A stretch of 64,000 nucleotides of DNA from Erinaceus europaeus (Eukaryota; Chordata; Mammalia; Eulipotyphla; Erinaceidae): NCBI RefSeq assembly GCF_950295315.1, contig NW_026647561.1:85001-149000 (forward strand). The letters run 5' to 3'. Below, one piece after another: positions 6,906 through 20,788 of the stretch. The translations under genes and the position numbers were made by a program. The notes beneath the pieces were generated by a model, which saw nothing but the letters and a program-made list of their open reading frames with translations, searched no databases and was not told the origin of the DNA. Every line of letters begins with the position of its first letter. Positions within the stretch are counted from its first letter, which is position 1.

Positions 6906-9111
6906 TTTGACATAGACTCTGGCTCTGACACCAGAGGTCTCAAGTACCCCTAGATGGTACTCTGCCTCTACAAAACCAATACATTGAGCTATCCATGCAT
7001 CCATCCATCCACCCATCAATCTATACATCCATCCATCCATCCATCCATGCATCCATCCATCCAGCCAGCCAGCCAGCCATCCATCCATCCATCCATCCAT
7101 CCATCCATCCACCAGTCAACCAAGCTAAGTACAAAAGGAGATCTCTCCTTGAATGGTGAAGACAAACCAGGATGCATAGGTAGGTTGCAAAGGGGCGAGT
7201 TCGGCTGAATAGGGCAGAGGGGCTGAACCAGGGAATGTGTTGGGGGGTGTGGGTGTGGTGAGCTGGAGATCTGTGAGTTGGGTCACCTCTGGGGCAGGGA
7301 GGGGGTGGAAGGGTTTGCGAACAGCTGTCACTGGAGAACCATCACAAGTGCTGGAGCTGTTGAGCAGGGCACCCGCAAGAGAAGACAGACAAAGGAGAGA
7401 AGCAAAGTGCAGAGGAGAGGAGAGGGGAGAGGATGGTGAGGGCAGGAGAGGACAGGAGAGGACAGGAGAGGACAGGAGTGGAGGGGACCTGAGAAACCTA
7501 CCTGGACAAAGGCAACATACAGACATCCAGGAGGGCAGGCAGGCATGCAGGCAGCTCTGGCCTGGGCTCCCTGGATCCCGGGCACAACTCCACCTGTCTT
7601 CTCTTGGCTGCCAGCCCTTAGGTCCCTTGTCGGTCAGCACTGGCTTCCCATCCTTCCGTCCCTCTGTGTCAGGGCCCAGGCGTCTGGGCGCTGCTGGCTG
7701 ACCGAGTGGCAGGGCAGTTGGGCTGCCCAGTGCCAGTGTGGCCAGCACAGAATGCCAGGGGCTAGGACATCACAGAGGGCTCCTGTGGTTGCTAGGCCAC
7801 GGGGACCCCGCCCATCCAGTTGACCAGCAGCCATGACCCCCACTCTCAACTTGACCTTGAGGGGTGGTGGCCAGCCACCAGAGCCAGAGCCCCAGGCCAA
7901 AGCAGGTGCAGGTCAGCCGGGCCAAGGGGTTATGGGCAGATTGGTGTGTGTCTGGGCATGGGGCTGGCATCTGAGATCCAGGGCTGGGGACCAAGGTCCG
8001 CCAGGCCCCTGTCCCACCATTTGCACTGACACACAGTCTTGCTGACTGACTGACAGTCCCCGCCCCAGAGATACCCACACCAGGTCCCTGGGTGCCCTGA
8101 GCTGCCCCGGAGGATTGGTGGGTGCCTGCCTGGACACATGCCTCCGTAAGGGAGGCCTCTATTAATCCCATTGCCTACTGATAGCTGCCCTCCTGCCCCT
8201 CCTCCTCCTCCTGCTCCTCCTCCTCCTCCTCCTCTTCCTCCTCCTCCTCCTCCTCCTCCTCCTCCTCCTCCTCCTCCACCTCCTCCTCCTTCTCTTCCTC
8301 ATCCTCAGAGGGACTCACTCAGGGCCCTTGGTCTAGGCAAGCCAGGGCTGCTGCTCTGGCTGCTGCAGCTTCTATCCAGTGGGTGGGTGCAGGAATCTGT
8401 TCCTGTCAATCCCTGGTTCCTGGGACCTTCCACGCCTCCAGCTCCCCCCACTCTCTACTCCAGACCCCTCCACAAGGATGCCCCCTTTCCCCTTGCCCTC
8501 TCTCCCCAGGCTCCCCAACTAACATCTACTGTGTGCCTCCCTGCACTACTTTACTGCCACCCTGCTTCTGCGCTTCAGCCCTGGGGGCCCAGAGCCAGCC
8601 CAGCTGCCATCTCACCGTCCAGCAGGGGGACCTGCCCTAACCCCCTGCCACCACACCCACACACACTGCCCTGCACACACTCACGGGCTCCCGTGCCTGC
8701 AGCCTGCCTCTGAAACAGTCTCCTTCTGCCCCCTAGCCCCCTTACAGCCTCTGCCACGGCCCCCCACAGACACCTGGGCATGAGCAGCACAGACATGCAA
8801 CAAGCTCCACTCGCCCCTACTCCATTTGCTCTATGGTTGGTCAAGAACCTTTTTTGCATGCTGTAGGGGAGGGAGTTGAGAAAGTCCAATGTCCTGGGGA
8901 GCAAGAACTGCAAACAGTCCATCTACAATGTAACATTTGGTTCTCAGGCCGCCCAATCCCTAGTGCGCTGTGCAGACTTTTGACTGGCAAAAACACTCCA
9001 TCTGAGAGTGAGATCTGGCTGGGCTAGTGGCTCTTTCTGTGGACTAGGACACAGAAAGACAGGGTTTTCAGGTTCAAAACCTGTACTTCCCAGAAGATGG
9101 TCATTCGCTAC

Positions 9112-9147
<36 letters not shown>

Positions 9148-10382
9148 TTTTTTATTTATTATTTTTCCCCCTGCCTGGGTAACCTGTCTGCTGCTTGTTT
9201 CTCAGTGGAAAAAGGGAAAGATCTTTTTTGGAGGGAAAAGGACCAAAATGCAGGCAGGTGGACTCCGTGGACGGTGGATGGGGAGTTTACTCCTGCCCTG
9301 GCACTAGAGCCCCAGCTGCTGTTCCAGGTGCTCTCTGATACCAGAGATCTCCGTGTGTCGTGTCATGACACTGTCTCCAGGACTGACCCTCAGGATAAGG
9401 AGATTTTAAACGAGGCAGGTCATATTGCCTTCAAAAGTAAATCCAGGGAGGTTTGGCTGTATGTCAGAGGGTTAAGGCCTTGTGGCGCTCTCGAAAAGAG
9501 GGGACAGGTGGAAGGGTCTGGGGTCTGGTGCCCAGACCCCCACCTGCAGGGGAGTCGCTTTACAGGGTGTGAAGCTGGTCTTTAGGGGCTCTATCTTTCT
9601 CTCCCACTCTGTATTTCCCCTGCTCTCTCCTTTTCTCTGTGTCTGATGCAAGGTCAAAACAACAACAACAACCACAACAATATCCACCACAGTGACCAAG
9701 CAACAAGGGCAGCGAAAGGGGAATAAAAGAGTGCAGGGGCTGTGGATTATTTGTGGCGCAGGCACTGAGCTGAGGCAATAACCCCTTGAGGCAATCAATC
9801 AATCAATCAACGAATAAGTAATACAGGTAACAGAGATGTATATGTCCCTGTGTGCTTCCAGAGTTAATGTAAATGCACTTTTGTTTATTTCTTCATTTAT
9901 TTATTACCTTGCCACGAGAATTTCTTTTCATTGCTAAAAAAAAAGTGTCCCATCAAGGGTACCAGGTGGTGCCACACCCAGTTAAGCACTCATGTTACAA
10001 TGCAGGGGGACTGGGCTTCAAGACCCTGGTCCCCACCTGCCGGGGGAAGTCTTTACAAGTGGTGCAGAAATGCTACAGGTGACTCTCTCTGTGTCACAAA
10101 CTCTCTATCCCTCCCTTCCCTCTCAATTCCTGTCTATTTATTCCAGTAAATAATCAAGAAAATTGAAAGTAAAAAAAGAAAAAGGAAAAGGAAATATTCC
10201 ACTACTTCAATGGGGCTACTCAGGACAATGCTTTCCTTGTTAAGATCCTCATAGCATAGCATATGCAGAAAGGCAAAGACGCCATGTATTATTTAACCCA
10301 GTTTTTATATTTATTTATTTATTTATTTATTTATTTATTAAGTGCTTATTCATTTTTGTTATTGATGAATTAATGTTTTACA
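6906..10382 (+). repeat. Unit 3 (3477 bp), near-twin of unit 6
   Basis: AGCC x4, A-run 30 (9116-9145), TTTA x7. CTCF-like core 8619-8631, SINE-2 9464-9728, SINE-3 9961-10196. It shares with unit 6 alone ACCAGAGGTC near the unit start, GAAGGGTTTGCG (others GAAGGGGTTGCG) and ACAATATCCACC inside SINE-2. Confidence 0.95.
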
Positions 10383-12588
10383 TTTGACATAGACTCTGGC
10401 TCTGACACCAGCGGTCTCAAGTACCCCTAGATGGTACTCTGCCTCTACAAAACCAATACATTGAGCTATCCATGCATCCATCCATCCACCCATCAATCTA
10501 TACATCCATCCATCCATCCATCCATGCATCCATCCATCCAGCCAGCCAGCCAGCCATCCATCCATCCATCCATCCATCCATCCATCCACCAGTCAACCAA
10601 GCTAAGTACAAAAGGAGATCTCTCCTTGAATGGTGAAGACAAACCAGGATGCATAGGTAGGTTGCAAAGGGGCGAGTTCGGCTGAATAGGGCAGAGGGGC
10701 TGAACCAGGGAATGTGTTGGGGGGTGTGGGTGTGGTGAGCTGGAGATCTGTGAGTTGGGTCACCTCTGGGGCAGGGAGGGGGTGGAAGGGGTTGCGAACA
10801 GCTGTCACTGGAGAACCATCACAAGTGCTGGAGCTGTTGAGCAGGGCACCCGCAAGAGAAGACAGACAAAGGAGAGAAGCAAAGTGCAGAGGAGAGGAGA
10901 GGGGAGAGGATGGTGAGGGCAGGAGAGGACAGGAGAGGACAGGAGAGGACAGGAGTGGAGGGGACCTGAGAAACCTACCTGGACAAAGGCAACATACAGA
11001 CATCCAGGAGGGCAGGCAGGCATGCAGGCAGCTCTGGCCTGGGCTCCCTGGATCCCGGGCACAACTCCACCTGTCTTCTCTTGGCTGCCAGCCCTTAGGT
11101 CCCTTGTCGGTCAGCACTGGCTTCCCATCCTTCCGTCCCTCTGTGTCAGGGCCCAGGCGTCTGGGCGCTGCTGGCTGACCGAGTGGCAGGGCAGTTGGGC
11201 TGCCCAGTGCCAGTGTGGCCAGCACAGAATGCCAGGGGCTAGGACATCACAGAGGGCTCCTGTGGTTGCTAGGCCACGGGGACCCCGCCCATCCAGTTGA
11301 CCAGCAGCCATGACCCCCACTCTCAACTTGACCTTGAGGGGTGGTGGCCAGCCACCAGAGCCAGAGCCCCAGGCCAAAGCAGGTGCAGGTCAGCCGGGCC
11401 AAGGGGTTATGGGCAGATTGGTGTGTGTCTGGGCATGGGGCTGGCATCTGAGATCCAGGGCTGGGGACCAAGGTCCGCCAGGCCCCTGTCCCACCATTTG
11501 CACTGACACACAGTCTTGCTGACTGACTGACAGTCCCCGCCCCAGAGATACCCACACCAGGTCCCTGGGTGCCCTGAGCTGCCCCGGAGGATTGGTGGGT
11601 GCCTGCCTGGACACATGCCTCCGTAAGGGAGGCCTCTATTAATCCCATTGCCTACTGATAGCTGCCCTCCTGCCCCTCCTCCTCCTCCTGCTCCTCCTCC
11701 TCCTCCTCCTCTTCTTCCTCCTCCTCCTCCTCCTCCTCCTCCTCCTCCTCCTCCACCTCCTCCTCCTTCTCTTCCTCATCCTCAGAGGGACTCACTCAGG
11801 GCCCTTGGTCTAGGCAAGCCAGGGCTGCTGCTCTGGATGCTGCAGCTTCTATCCAGTGGGTGGGTGCAGGAATCTGTTCCTGTCAATCCCTGGTTCCTGG
11901 GACCTTCCACGCCTCCAGCTCCCCCCACTCTCTACTCCAGACCCCTCCACAAGGATGCCCCCTTTCCCCTTGCCCTCTCTCCCCAGGCTCCCCAACTAAC
12001 ATCTACTGTGTGCCTCCCTGCACTACTTTACTGCCACCCTGCTTCTGCGCTTCAGCCCTGGGGGCCCAGAGCCAGCCCAGCTGCCATCTCACCGTCCAGC
12101 AGGGGGACCTGCCCTAACCCCCTGCCACCACACCCACACACACTGCCCTGCACACACTCACGGGCTCCCGTGCCTGCAGCCTGCCTCTGAAACAGTCTCC
12201 TTCTGCCCCCTAGCCCCCTTACAGCCTCTGCCACGGCCCCCCACAGACACCTGGGCATGAGCAGCACAGACATGCAACAAGCTCCACTCGCCCCTACTCC
12301 ATTTGCTCTATGGTTGGTCAAGAACCTTTTTTGCATGCTGTAGGGGAGGGAGTTGAGAAAGTCCAATGTCCTGGGGAGCAAGAACTGCAAACAGTCCATC
12401 TACAATGTAACATTTGGTTCTCAGGCCGCCCAATCCCTAGTGCGCTGTGCAGACTTTTGACTGGCAAAAACACTCCATCTGAGAGTGAGATCTGGCTGGG
12501 CTAGTGGCTCTTTCTGTGGACTAGGACACAGAAAGACAGGGTTTTCAGGTTCAAAACCTGTACTTCCCAGAAGATGGTCATTCGCTAC

Positions 12589-12629
<41 letters not shown>

Positions 12630-13792
12630 TTTTTTATTTATTATTTTTCCCCCTGCCTGGGTAACCTGTCTGCTGCTTGTTTCTCAGTGGAAAAAGGGAA
12701 AGATCTTTTTTGGAGGGAAAAGGACCAAAATGCAGGCAGGTGGACTCCGTGGACGGTGGATGGGGAGTTTACTCCTGCCCTGGCACTAGAGCCCCAGCTG
12801 CTGTTCCAGGTGCTCTCTGATACCAGAGATCTCCGTGTGTCGTGTCATGACACTGTCTCCAGGACTGACCCTCAGGATAAGGAGATTTTAAACGAGGCAG
12901 GTCATATTGCCTTCAAAAGTAAATCCAGGGAGGTTTGGCTGTATGTCAGAGGGTTAAGGCCTTGTGGCGCTCTCAAAAAGAGGGGACAGGTGGAAGGGTC
13001 TGGGGTCTGGTGCCCAGACCCCCACCTGCAGGGGAGTCGCTTTACAGGGTGTGAAGCTGGTCTTTAGGGGCTCTATCTTTCTCTCCCACTCTGTATTTCC
13101 CCTGCTCTCTCCTTTTCTCTGTGTCTGATGCAAGGTCAAAACAACAACAACAACCACAACAATAACCACCACAGTGACCAAGCAACAAGGGCAGCGAAAG
13201 GGGAATAAAAGAGTGCAGGGGCTGTGGATTATTTGTGGCGCAGGCACTGAGCTGAGGCAATAACCCCTTGAGGCAATCAATCAATCAATCAACGAATAAG
13301 TAATACAGGTAACAGAGATGTATCTGTCCCTGTGTGCTTCCAGAGTTAATGTAAATGCACTTTTGTTTATTTCTTCATTTATTTATTACCTTGCCACGAG
13401 AATTTCTTTTCATTGCTAAAAAAAAAGTGTCCCATCAAGGGTACCAGGTGGTGCCACACCCAGTTAAGCACTCATGTTACAATGCAGGGGGACTGGGCTT
13501 CAAGACCCTGGTCCCCACCTGCCGGGGGAAGTCTTTACAAGTGGTGCAGAAATGCTACAGGTGACTCTCTCTGTGTCACAAACTCTCTATCCCTCCCTTC
13601 CCTCTCAATTCCTGTCTATTTATTCCAGTAAATAATCAAGAAAATTGAAAGTAAAAAAAGAAAAAGGAAAAGGAAATATTCCACTACTTCAATGGGGCTA
13701 CTCAGGACAATGCTTTCCTTGTTAAGATCCTCATAGCATACCATATGCAGAAAGGCAAAGACGCCATGTATTTTTTAACCCAGTTTTTATAT

Positions 13793-13831
<39 letters not shown>

Positions 13832-13876
13832 TTAAGTGCTTATTCATTTTTGTTATTGATGAATTAATGTTTTACA
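10383..13876 (+). repeat. Unit 4 (3494 bp), contains a block junction
   Basis: Longest unit. AGCC x4, A-run 35 (12593-12627), TTTA x10. CTCF-like core 12096-12108, SINE-2 12946-13210, SINE-3 13443-13678. Up to the A-run it matches unit 7 (CTCTGGATGCTGC near 11836). From about 12973 on it matches unit 1 (CTCAAAAAG, GTATCTGTCC, CATACCATATG, TTTA x10). The join between the two 10.41-kb blocks therefore lies between about 12628 and 12973. Confidence 0.95.
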
Positions 13877-16800
13877 TTTGACATAGACTCTGGCTCTGAC
13901 ACCAGCGGTCTCAAGTACCCCTAGATGGTACTCTGCCTCTACAAAACCAATACATTGAGCTATCCATGCATCCATCCATCCACCCATCAATCTATACATC
14001 CATCCATCCATCCATCCATGCATCCATCCATCCAGCCAGCCATCCATCCATCCATCCATCCATCCATCCACCAGTCAACCAAGCTAAGTACAAAAGGAGA
14101 TCTCTCCTTGAATGGTGAAGACAAACCAGGATGCATAGGTAGGTTGCAAAGGGGCGAGTTCGGCTGAATAGGGCAGAGGGGCTGAACCAGGGAATGTGTT
14201 GGGGGGTGTGGGTGTGGTGAGCTGGAGATCTGTGAGTTGGGTCACCTCTGGGGCAGGGAGGGGGTGGAAGGGGTTGCGAACAGCTGTCACTGGAGAACCA
14301 TCACAAGTGCTGGAGCTGTTGAGCAGGGCACCCGCAAGAGAAGACAGACAAAGGAGAGAAGCAAAGTGCAGAGGAGAGGAGAGGGGAGAGGATGGTGAGG
14401 GCAGGAGAGGACAGGAGAGGACAGGAGAGGACAGGAGTGGAGGGGACCTGAGAAACCTACCTGGACAAAGGCAACATACAGACATCCAGGAGGGCAGGCA
14501 GGCATGCAGGCAGCTCTGGCCTGGGCTCCCTGGATCCCGGGCACAACTCCACCTGTCTTCTCTTGGCTGCCAGCCCTTAGGTCCCTTGTCGGTCAGCACT
14601 GGCTTCCCATCCTTCCGTCCCTCTGTGTCAGGGCCCAGGCGTCTGGGCGCTGCTGGCTGACCGAGTGGCAGGGCAGTTGGGCTGCCCAGTGCCAGTGTGG
14701 CCAGCACAGAATGCCAGGGGCTAGGACATCACAGAGGGCTCCTGTGGTTGCTAGGCCACGGGGACCCCGCCCATCCAGTTGACCAGCAGCCATGACCCCC
14801 ACTCTCAACTTGACCTTGAGGGGTGGTGGCCAGCCACCAGAGCCAGAGCCCCAGGCCAAAGCAGGTGCAGGTCAGCCGGGCCAAGGGGTTATGGGCAGAT
14901 TGGTGTGTGTCTGGGCATGGGGCTGGCATCTGAGATCCAGGGCTGGGGACCAAGGTCCGCCAGGCCCCTGTCCCACCATTTGCACTGACACACAGTCTTG
15001 CTGACTGACTGACAGTCCCCGCCCCAGAGATACCCACACCAGGTCCCTGGGTGCCCTGAGCTGCCCCGGAGGATTGGTGGGTGCCTGCCTGGACACATGC
15101 CTCCGTAAGGGAGGCCTCTATTAATCCCATTGCCTACTGATAGCTGCCCTCCTGCCCCTCCTCCTCCTCCTGCTCCTCCTCCTCCTCCTCCTCTTCTTCT
15201 TCCTCCTCCTCCTCCTCCTCCTCCTCCTCCTCCTCCTCCACCTCCTCCTCCTTCTCTTCCTCATCCTCAGAGGGACTCACTCAGGGCCCTTGGTCTAGGC
15301 AAGCCAGGGCTGCTGCTCTGGCTGCTGCAGCTTCTATCCAGTGGGTGGGTGCAGGAATCTGTTCCTGTCAATCCCTGGTTCCTGGGACCTTCCACGCCTC
15401 CAGCTCCCCCCACTCTCTACTCCAGACCCCTCCACAAGGATGCCCCCTTTCCCCTTGCCCTCTCTCCCCAGGCTCCCCAACTAACATCTACTGTGTGCCT
15501 CCCTGCACTACTTTACTGCCACCCTGCTTCTGCGCTTCAGCCCTGGGGGCCCAGAGCCAGCCCAGCTGCCATCTCACCGTCCAGCAGGGGGACCTGCCCT
15601 AACCCCCTGCCACCACACCCACACACACTGCCCTGCACACACTCACGGGCTCCCGTGCCTGCAGCCTGCCTCTGAAACAGTCTCCTTCTGCCCCCTAGCC
15701 CCCTTACAGCCTCTGCCACGGCCCCCCACAGACACCTGGGCATGAGCAGCACAGACATGCAACAAGCTCCACTCGCCCCTACTCCATTTGCTCTATGGTT
15801 GGTCAAGAACCTTTTTTGCATGCTGTAGGGGAGGGAGTTGAGAAAGTCCAATGTCCTGGGGAGCAAGAACTGCAAACAGTCCATCTACAATGTAACATTT
15901 GGTTCTCAGGCCGCCCAATCCCTAGTGCGCTGTGCAGACTTTTGACTGGCAAAAACACTCCATCTGAGAGTGAGATCTGGCTGGGCTAGTGGCTCTTTCT
16001 GTGGACTAGGACACAGAAAGACAGGGTTTTCAGGTTCAAAACCTGTACTTCCCAGAAGATGGTCATTCGCTACGGGTAAAAAAAAAAAAAAAAGGTTTTT
16101 TATTTATTATTTTTCCCCCTGCCTGGGTAACCTGTCTGCTGCTTGTTTCTCAGTGGAAAAAGGGAAAGATCTTTTTTGGAGGGAAAAGGACCAAAATGCA
16201 GGCAGGTGGACTCCGTGGACGGTGGATGGGGAGTTTACTCCTGCCCTGGCACTAGAGCCCCAGCTGCTGTTCCAGGTGCTCTCTGATACCAGAGATCTCC
16301 GTGTGTCGTGTCATGACACTGTCTCCAGGACTGACCCTCAGGATAAGGAGATTTTAAACGAGGCAGGTCATATTGCCTTCAAAAGTAAATCCAGGGAGGT
16401 TTGGCTGTATGTCAGAGGGTTAAGGCCTTGTGGCGCTCTCGAAAAGAGGGGACAGGTGGAAGGGTCTGGGGTCTGGTGCCCAGACCCCCACCTGCAGGGG
16501 AGTCGCTTTACAGGGTGTGAAGCTGGTCTTTAGGGGCTCTATCTTTCTCTCCCACTCTGTATTTCCCCTGCTCTCTCCTTTTCTCTGTGTCTGATGCAAG
16601 GTCAAAACAACAACAACAACCACAACAATAACCACCACAGTGACCAAGCAACAAGGGCAGCGAAAGGGGAATAAAAGAGTGCAGGGGCTGTGGATTATTT
16701 GTGGCGCAGGCACTGAGCTGAGGCAATAACCCCTTGAGGCAATCAATCAATCAATCAACGAATAAGTAATACAGGTAACAGAGATGTATATGTCCCTGTG

Positions 16801-17310
16801 TGCTTCCAGAGTTAATGTAAATGCACTTTTGTTTATTTCTTCATTTATTTATTACCTTGCCACGAGAATTTCTTTTCATTGCTAAAAAAAAAGTGTCCCA
16901 TCAAGGGTACCAGGTGGTGCCACACCCAGTTAAGCACTCATGTTACAATGCAGGGGGACTGGGCTTCAAGACCCTGGTCCCCACCTGCCGGGGGAAGTCT
17001 TTACAAGTGGTGCAGAAATGCTACAGGTGACTCTCTCTGTGTCACAAACTCTCTATCCCTCCCTTCCCTCTCAATTCCTGTCTATTTATTCCAGTAAATA
17101 ATCAAGAAAATTGAAAGTAAAAAAAGAAAAAGGAAAAGGAAATATTCCACTACTTCAATGGGGCTACTCAGGACAATGCTTTCCTTGTTAAGATCCTCAT
17201 AGCATAGCATATGCAGAAAGGCAAAGACGCCATGTATTTTTTAACCCAGTTTTTATATTTATTTATTAAGTGCTTATTCATTTTTGTTATTGATGAATTA
17301 ATGTTTTACA
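13877..17310 (+). repeat. Unit 5 (3434 bp), near-twin of unit 2
   Basis: AGCC x2, A-run 16 (16078-16093), TTTA x2, all as in unit 2. CTCF-like core 15581-15593, SINE-2 16412-16676, SINE-3 16909-17144. Shortest complete unit of the window. Confidence 0.95.
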
Positions 17311-19517
17311 TTTGACATAGACTCTGGCTCTGACACCAGAGGTCTCAAGTACCCCTAGATGGTACTCTGCCTCTACAAAACCAATACATTGAGCTATCCA
17401 TGCATCCATCCATCCACCCATCAATCTATACATCCATCCATCCATCCATCCATGCATCCATCCATCCAGCCAGCCAGCCAGCCATCCATCCATCCATCCA
17501 TCCATCCATCCATCCACCAGTCAACCAAGCTAAGTACAAAAGGAGATCTCTCCTTGAATGGTGAAGACAAACCAGGATGCATAGGTAGGTTGCAAAGGGG
17601 CGAGTTCGGCTGAATAGGGCAGAGGGGCTGAACCAGGGAATGTGTTGGGGGGTGTGGGTGTGGTGAGCTGGAGATCTGTGAGTTGGGTCACCTCTGGGGC
17701 AGGGAGGGGGTGGAAGGGTTTGCGAACAGCTGTCACTGGAGAACCATCACAAGTGCTGGAGCTGTTGAGCAGGGCACCCGCAAGAGAAGACAGACAAAGG
17801 AGAGAAGCAAAGTGCAGAGGAGAGGAGAGGGGAGAGGATGGTGAGGGCAGGAGAGGACAGGAGAGGACAGGAGAGGACAGGAGTGGAGGGGACCTGAGAA
17901 ACCTACCTGGACAAAGGCAACATACAGACATCCAGGAGGGCAGGCAGGCATGCAGGCAGCTCTGGCCTGGGCTCCCTGGATCCCGGGCACAACTCCACCT
18001 GTCTTCTCTTGGCTGCCAGCCCTTAGGTCCCTTGTCGGTCAGCACTGGCTTCCCATCCTTCCGTCCCTCTGTGTCAGGGCCCAGGCGTCTGGGCGCTGCT
18101 GGCTGACCGAGTGGCAGGGCAGTTGGGCTGCCCAGTGCCAGTGTGGCCAGCACAGAATGCCAGGGGCTAGGACATCACAGAGGGCTCCTGTGGTTGCTAG
18201 GCCACGGGGACCCCGCCCATCCAGTTGACCAGCAGCCATGACCCCCACTCTCAACTTGACCTTGAGGGGTGGTGGCCAGCCACCAGAGCCAGAGCCCCAG
18301 GCCAAAGCAGGTGCAGGTCAGCCGGGCCAAGGGGTTATGGGCAGATTGGTGTGTGTCTGGGCATGGGGCTGGCATCTGAGATCCAGGGCTGGGGACCAAG
18401 GTCCGCCAGGCCCCTGTCCCACCATTTGCACTGACACACAGTCTTGCTGACTGACTGACAGTCCCCGCCCCAGAGATACCCACACCAGGTCCCTGGGTGC
18501 CCTGAGCTGCCCCGGAGGATTGGTGGGTGCCTGCCTGGACACATGCCTCCGTAAGGGAGGCCTCTATTAATCCCATTGCCTACTGATAGCTGCCCTCCTG
18601 CCCCTCCTCCTCCTCCTGCTCCTCCTCCTCCTCCTCCTCTCTCCTCCTCCTCCTCCTCCTCCTCCTCCTCCTCCTCCTCCTCCACCTCCTCCTCCTTCTC
18701 TTCCTCATCCTCAGAGGGACTCACTCAGGGCCCTTGGTCTAGGCAAGCCAGGGCTGCTGCTCTGGCTGCTGCAGCTTCTATCCAGTGGGTGGGTGCAGGA
18801 ATCTGTTCCTGTCAATCCCTGGTTCCTGGGACCTTCCACGCCTCCAGCTCCCCCCACTCTCTACTCCAGACCCCTCCACAAGGATGCCCCCTTTCCCCTT
18901 GCCCTCTCTCCCCAGGCTCCCCAACTAACATCTACTGTGTGCCTCCCTGCACTACTTTACTGCCACCCTGCTTCTGCGCTTCAGCCCTGGGGGCCCAGAG
19001 CCAGCCCAGCTGCCATCTCACCGTCCAGCAGGGGGACCTGCCCTAACCCCCTGCCACCACACCCACACACACTGCCCTGCACACACTCACGGGCTCCCGT
19101 GCCTGCAGCCTGCCTCTGAAACAGTCTCCTTCTGCCCCCTAGCCCCCTTACAGCCTCTGCCACGGCCCCCCACAGACACCTGGGCATGAGCAGCACAGAC
19201 ATGCAACAAGCTCCACTCGCCCCTACTCCATTTGCTCTATGGTTGGTCAAGAACCTTTTTTGCATGCTGTAGGGGAGGGAGTTGAGAAAGTCCAATGTCC
19301 TGGGGAGCAAGAACTGCAAACAGTCCATCTACAATGTAACATTTGGTTCTCAGGCCGCCCAATCCCTAGTGCGCTGTGCAGACTTTTGACTGGCAAAAAC
19401 ACTCCATCTGAGAGTGAGATCTGGCTGGGCTAGTGGCTCTTTCTGTGGACTAGGACACAGAAAGACAGGGTTTTCAGGTTCAAAACCTGTACTTCCCAGA
19501 AGATGGTCATTCGCTAC

Positions 19518-19553
<36 letters not shown>

Positions 19554-20788
19554 TTTTTTATTTATTATTTTTCCCCCTGCCTGGGTAACCTGTCTGCTGC
19601 TTGTTTCTCAGTGGAAAAAGGGAAAGATCTTTTTTGGAGGGAAAAGGACCAAAATGCAGGCAGGTGGACTCCGTGGACGGTGGATGGGGAGTTTACTCCT
19701 GCCCTGGCACTAGAGCCCCAGCTGCTGTTCCAGGTGCTCTCTGATACCAGAGATCTCCGTGTGTCGTGTCATGACACTGTCTCCAGGACTGACCCTCAGG
19801 ATAAGGAGATTTTAAACGAGGCAGGTCATATTGCCTTCAAAAGTAAATCCAGGGAGGTTTGGCTGTATGTCAGAGGGTTAAGGCCTTGTGGCGCTCTCGA
19901 AAAGAGGGGACAGGTGGAAGGGTCTGGGGTCTGGTGCCCAGACCCCCACCTGCAGGGGAGTCGCTTTACAGGGTGTGAAGCTGGTCTTTAGGGGCTCTAT
20001 CTTTCTCTCCCACTCTGTATTTCCCCTGCTCTCTCCTTTTCTCTGTGTCTGATGCAAGGTCAAAACAACAACAACAACCACAACAATATCCACCACAGTG
20101 ACCAAGCAACAAGGGCAGCGAAAGGGGAATAAAAGAGTGCAGGGGCTGTGGATTATTTGTGGCGCAGGCACTGAGCTGAGGCAATAACCCCTTGAGGCAA
20201 TCAATCAATCAATCAACGAATAAGTAATACAGGTAACAGAGATGTATATGTCCCTGTGTGCTTCCAGAGTTAATGTAAATGCACTTTTGTTTATTTCTTC
20301 ATTTATTTATTACCTTGCCACGAGAATTTCTTTTCATTGCTAAAAAAAAAGTGTCCCATCAAGGGTACCAGGTGGTGCCACACCCAGTTAAGCACTCATG
20401 TTACAATGCAGGGGGACTGGGCTTCAAGACCCTGGTCCCCACCTGCCGGGGGAAGTCTTTACAAGTGGTGCAGAAATGCTACAGGTGACTCTCTCTGTGT
20501 CACAAACTCTCTATCCCTCCCTTCCCTCTCAATTCCTGTCTATTTATTCCAGTAAATAATCAAGAAAATTGAAAGTAAAAAAAGAAAAAGGAAAAGGAAA
20601 TATTCCACTACTTCAATGGGGCTACTCAGGACAATGCTTTCCTTGTTAAGATCCTCATAGCATAGCATATGCAGAAAGGCAAAGACGCCATGTATTATTT
20701 AACCCAGTTTTTATATTTATTTATTTATTTATTTATTTATTTATTAAGTGCTTATTCATTTTTGTTATTGATGAATTAATGTTTTACA
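17311..20788 (+). repeat. Unit 6 (3478 bp), near-twin of unit 3
   Basis: AGCC x4, A-run 30 (19522-19551), TTTA x7, with all the unit-3 private variants. CTCF-like core 19025-19037, SINE-2 19870-20134, SINE-3 20367-20602. Its CCT tract near 18638-18645 reads CCTCTCTCC in place of a CCTCTTCC stretch. This small change shifts the phase of the triplet run and is the main difference from unit 3. Confidence 0.95.
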
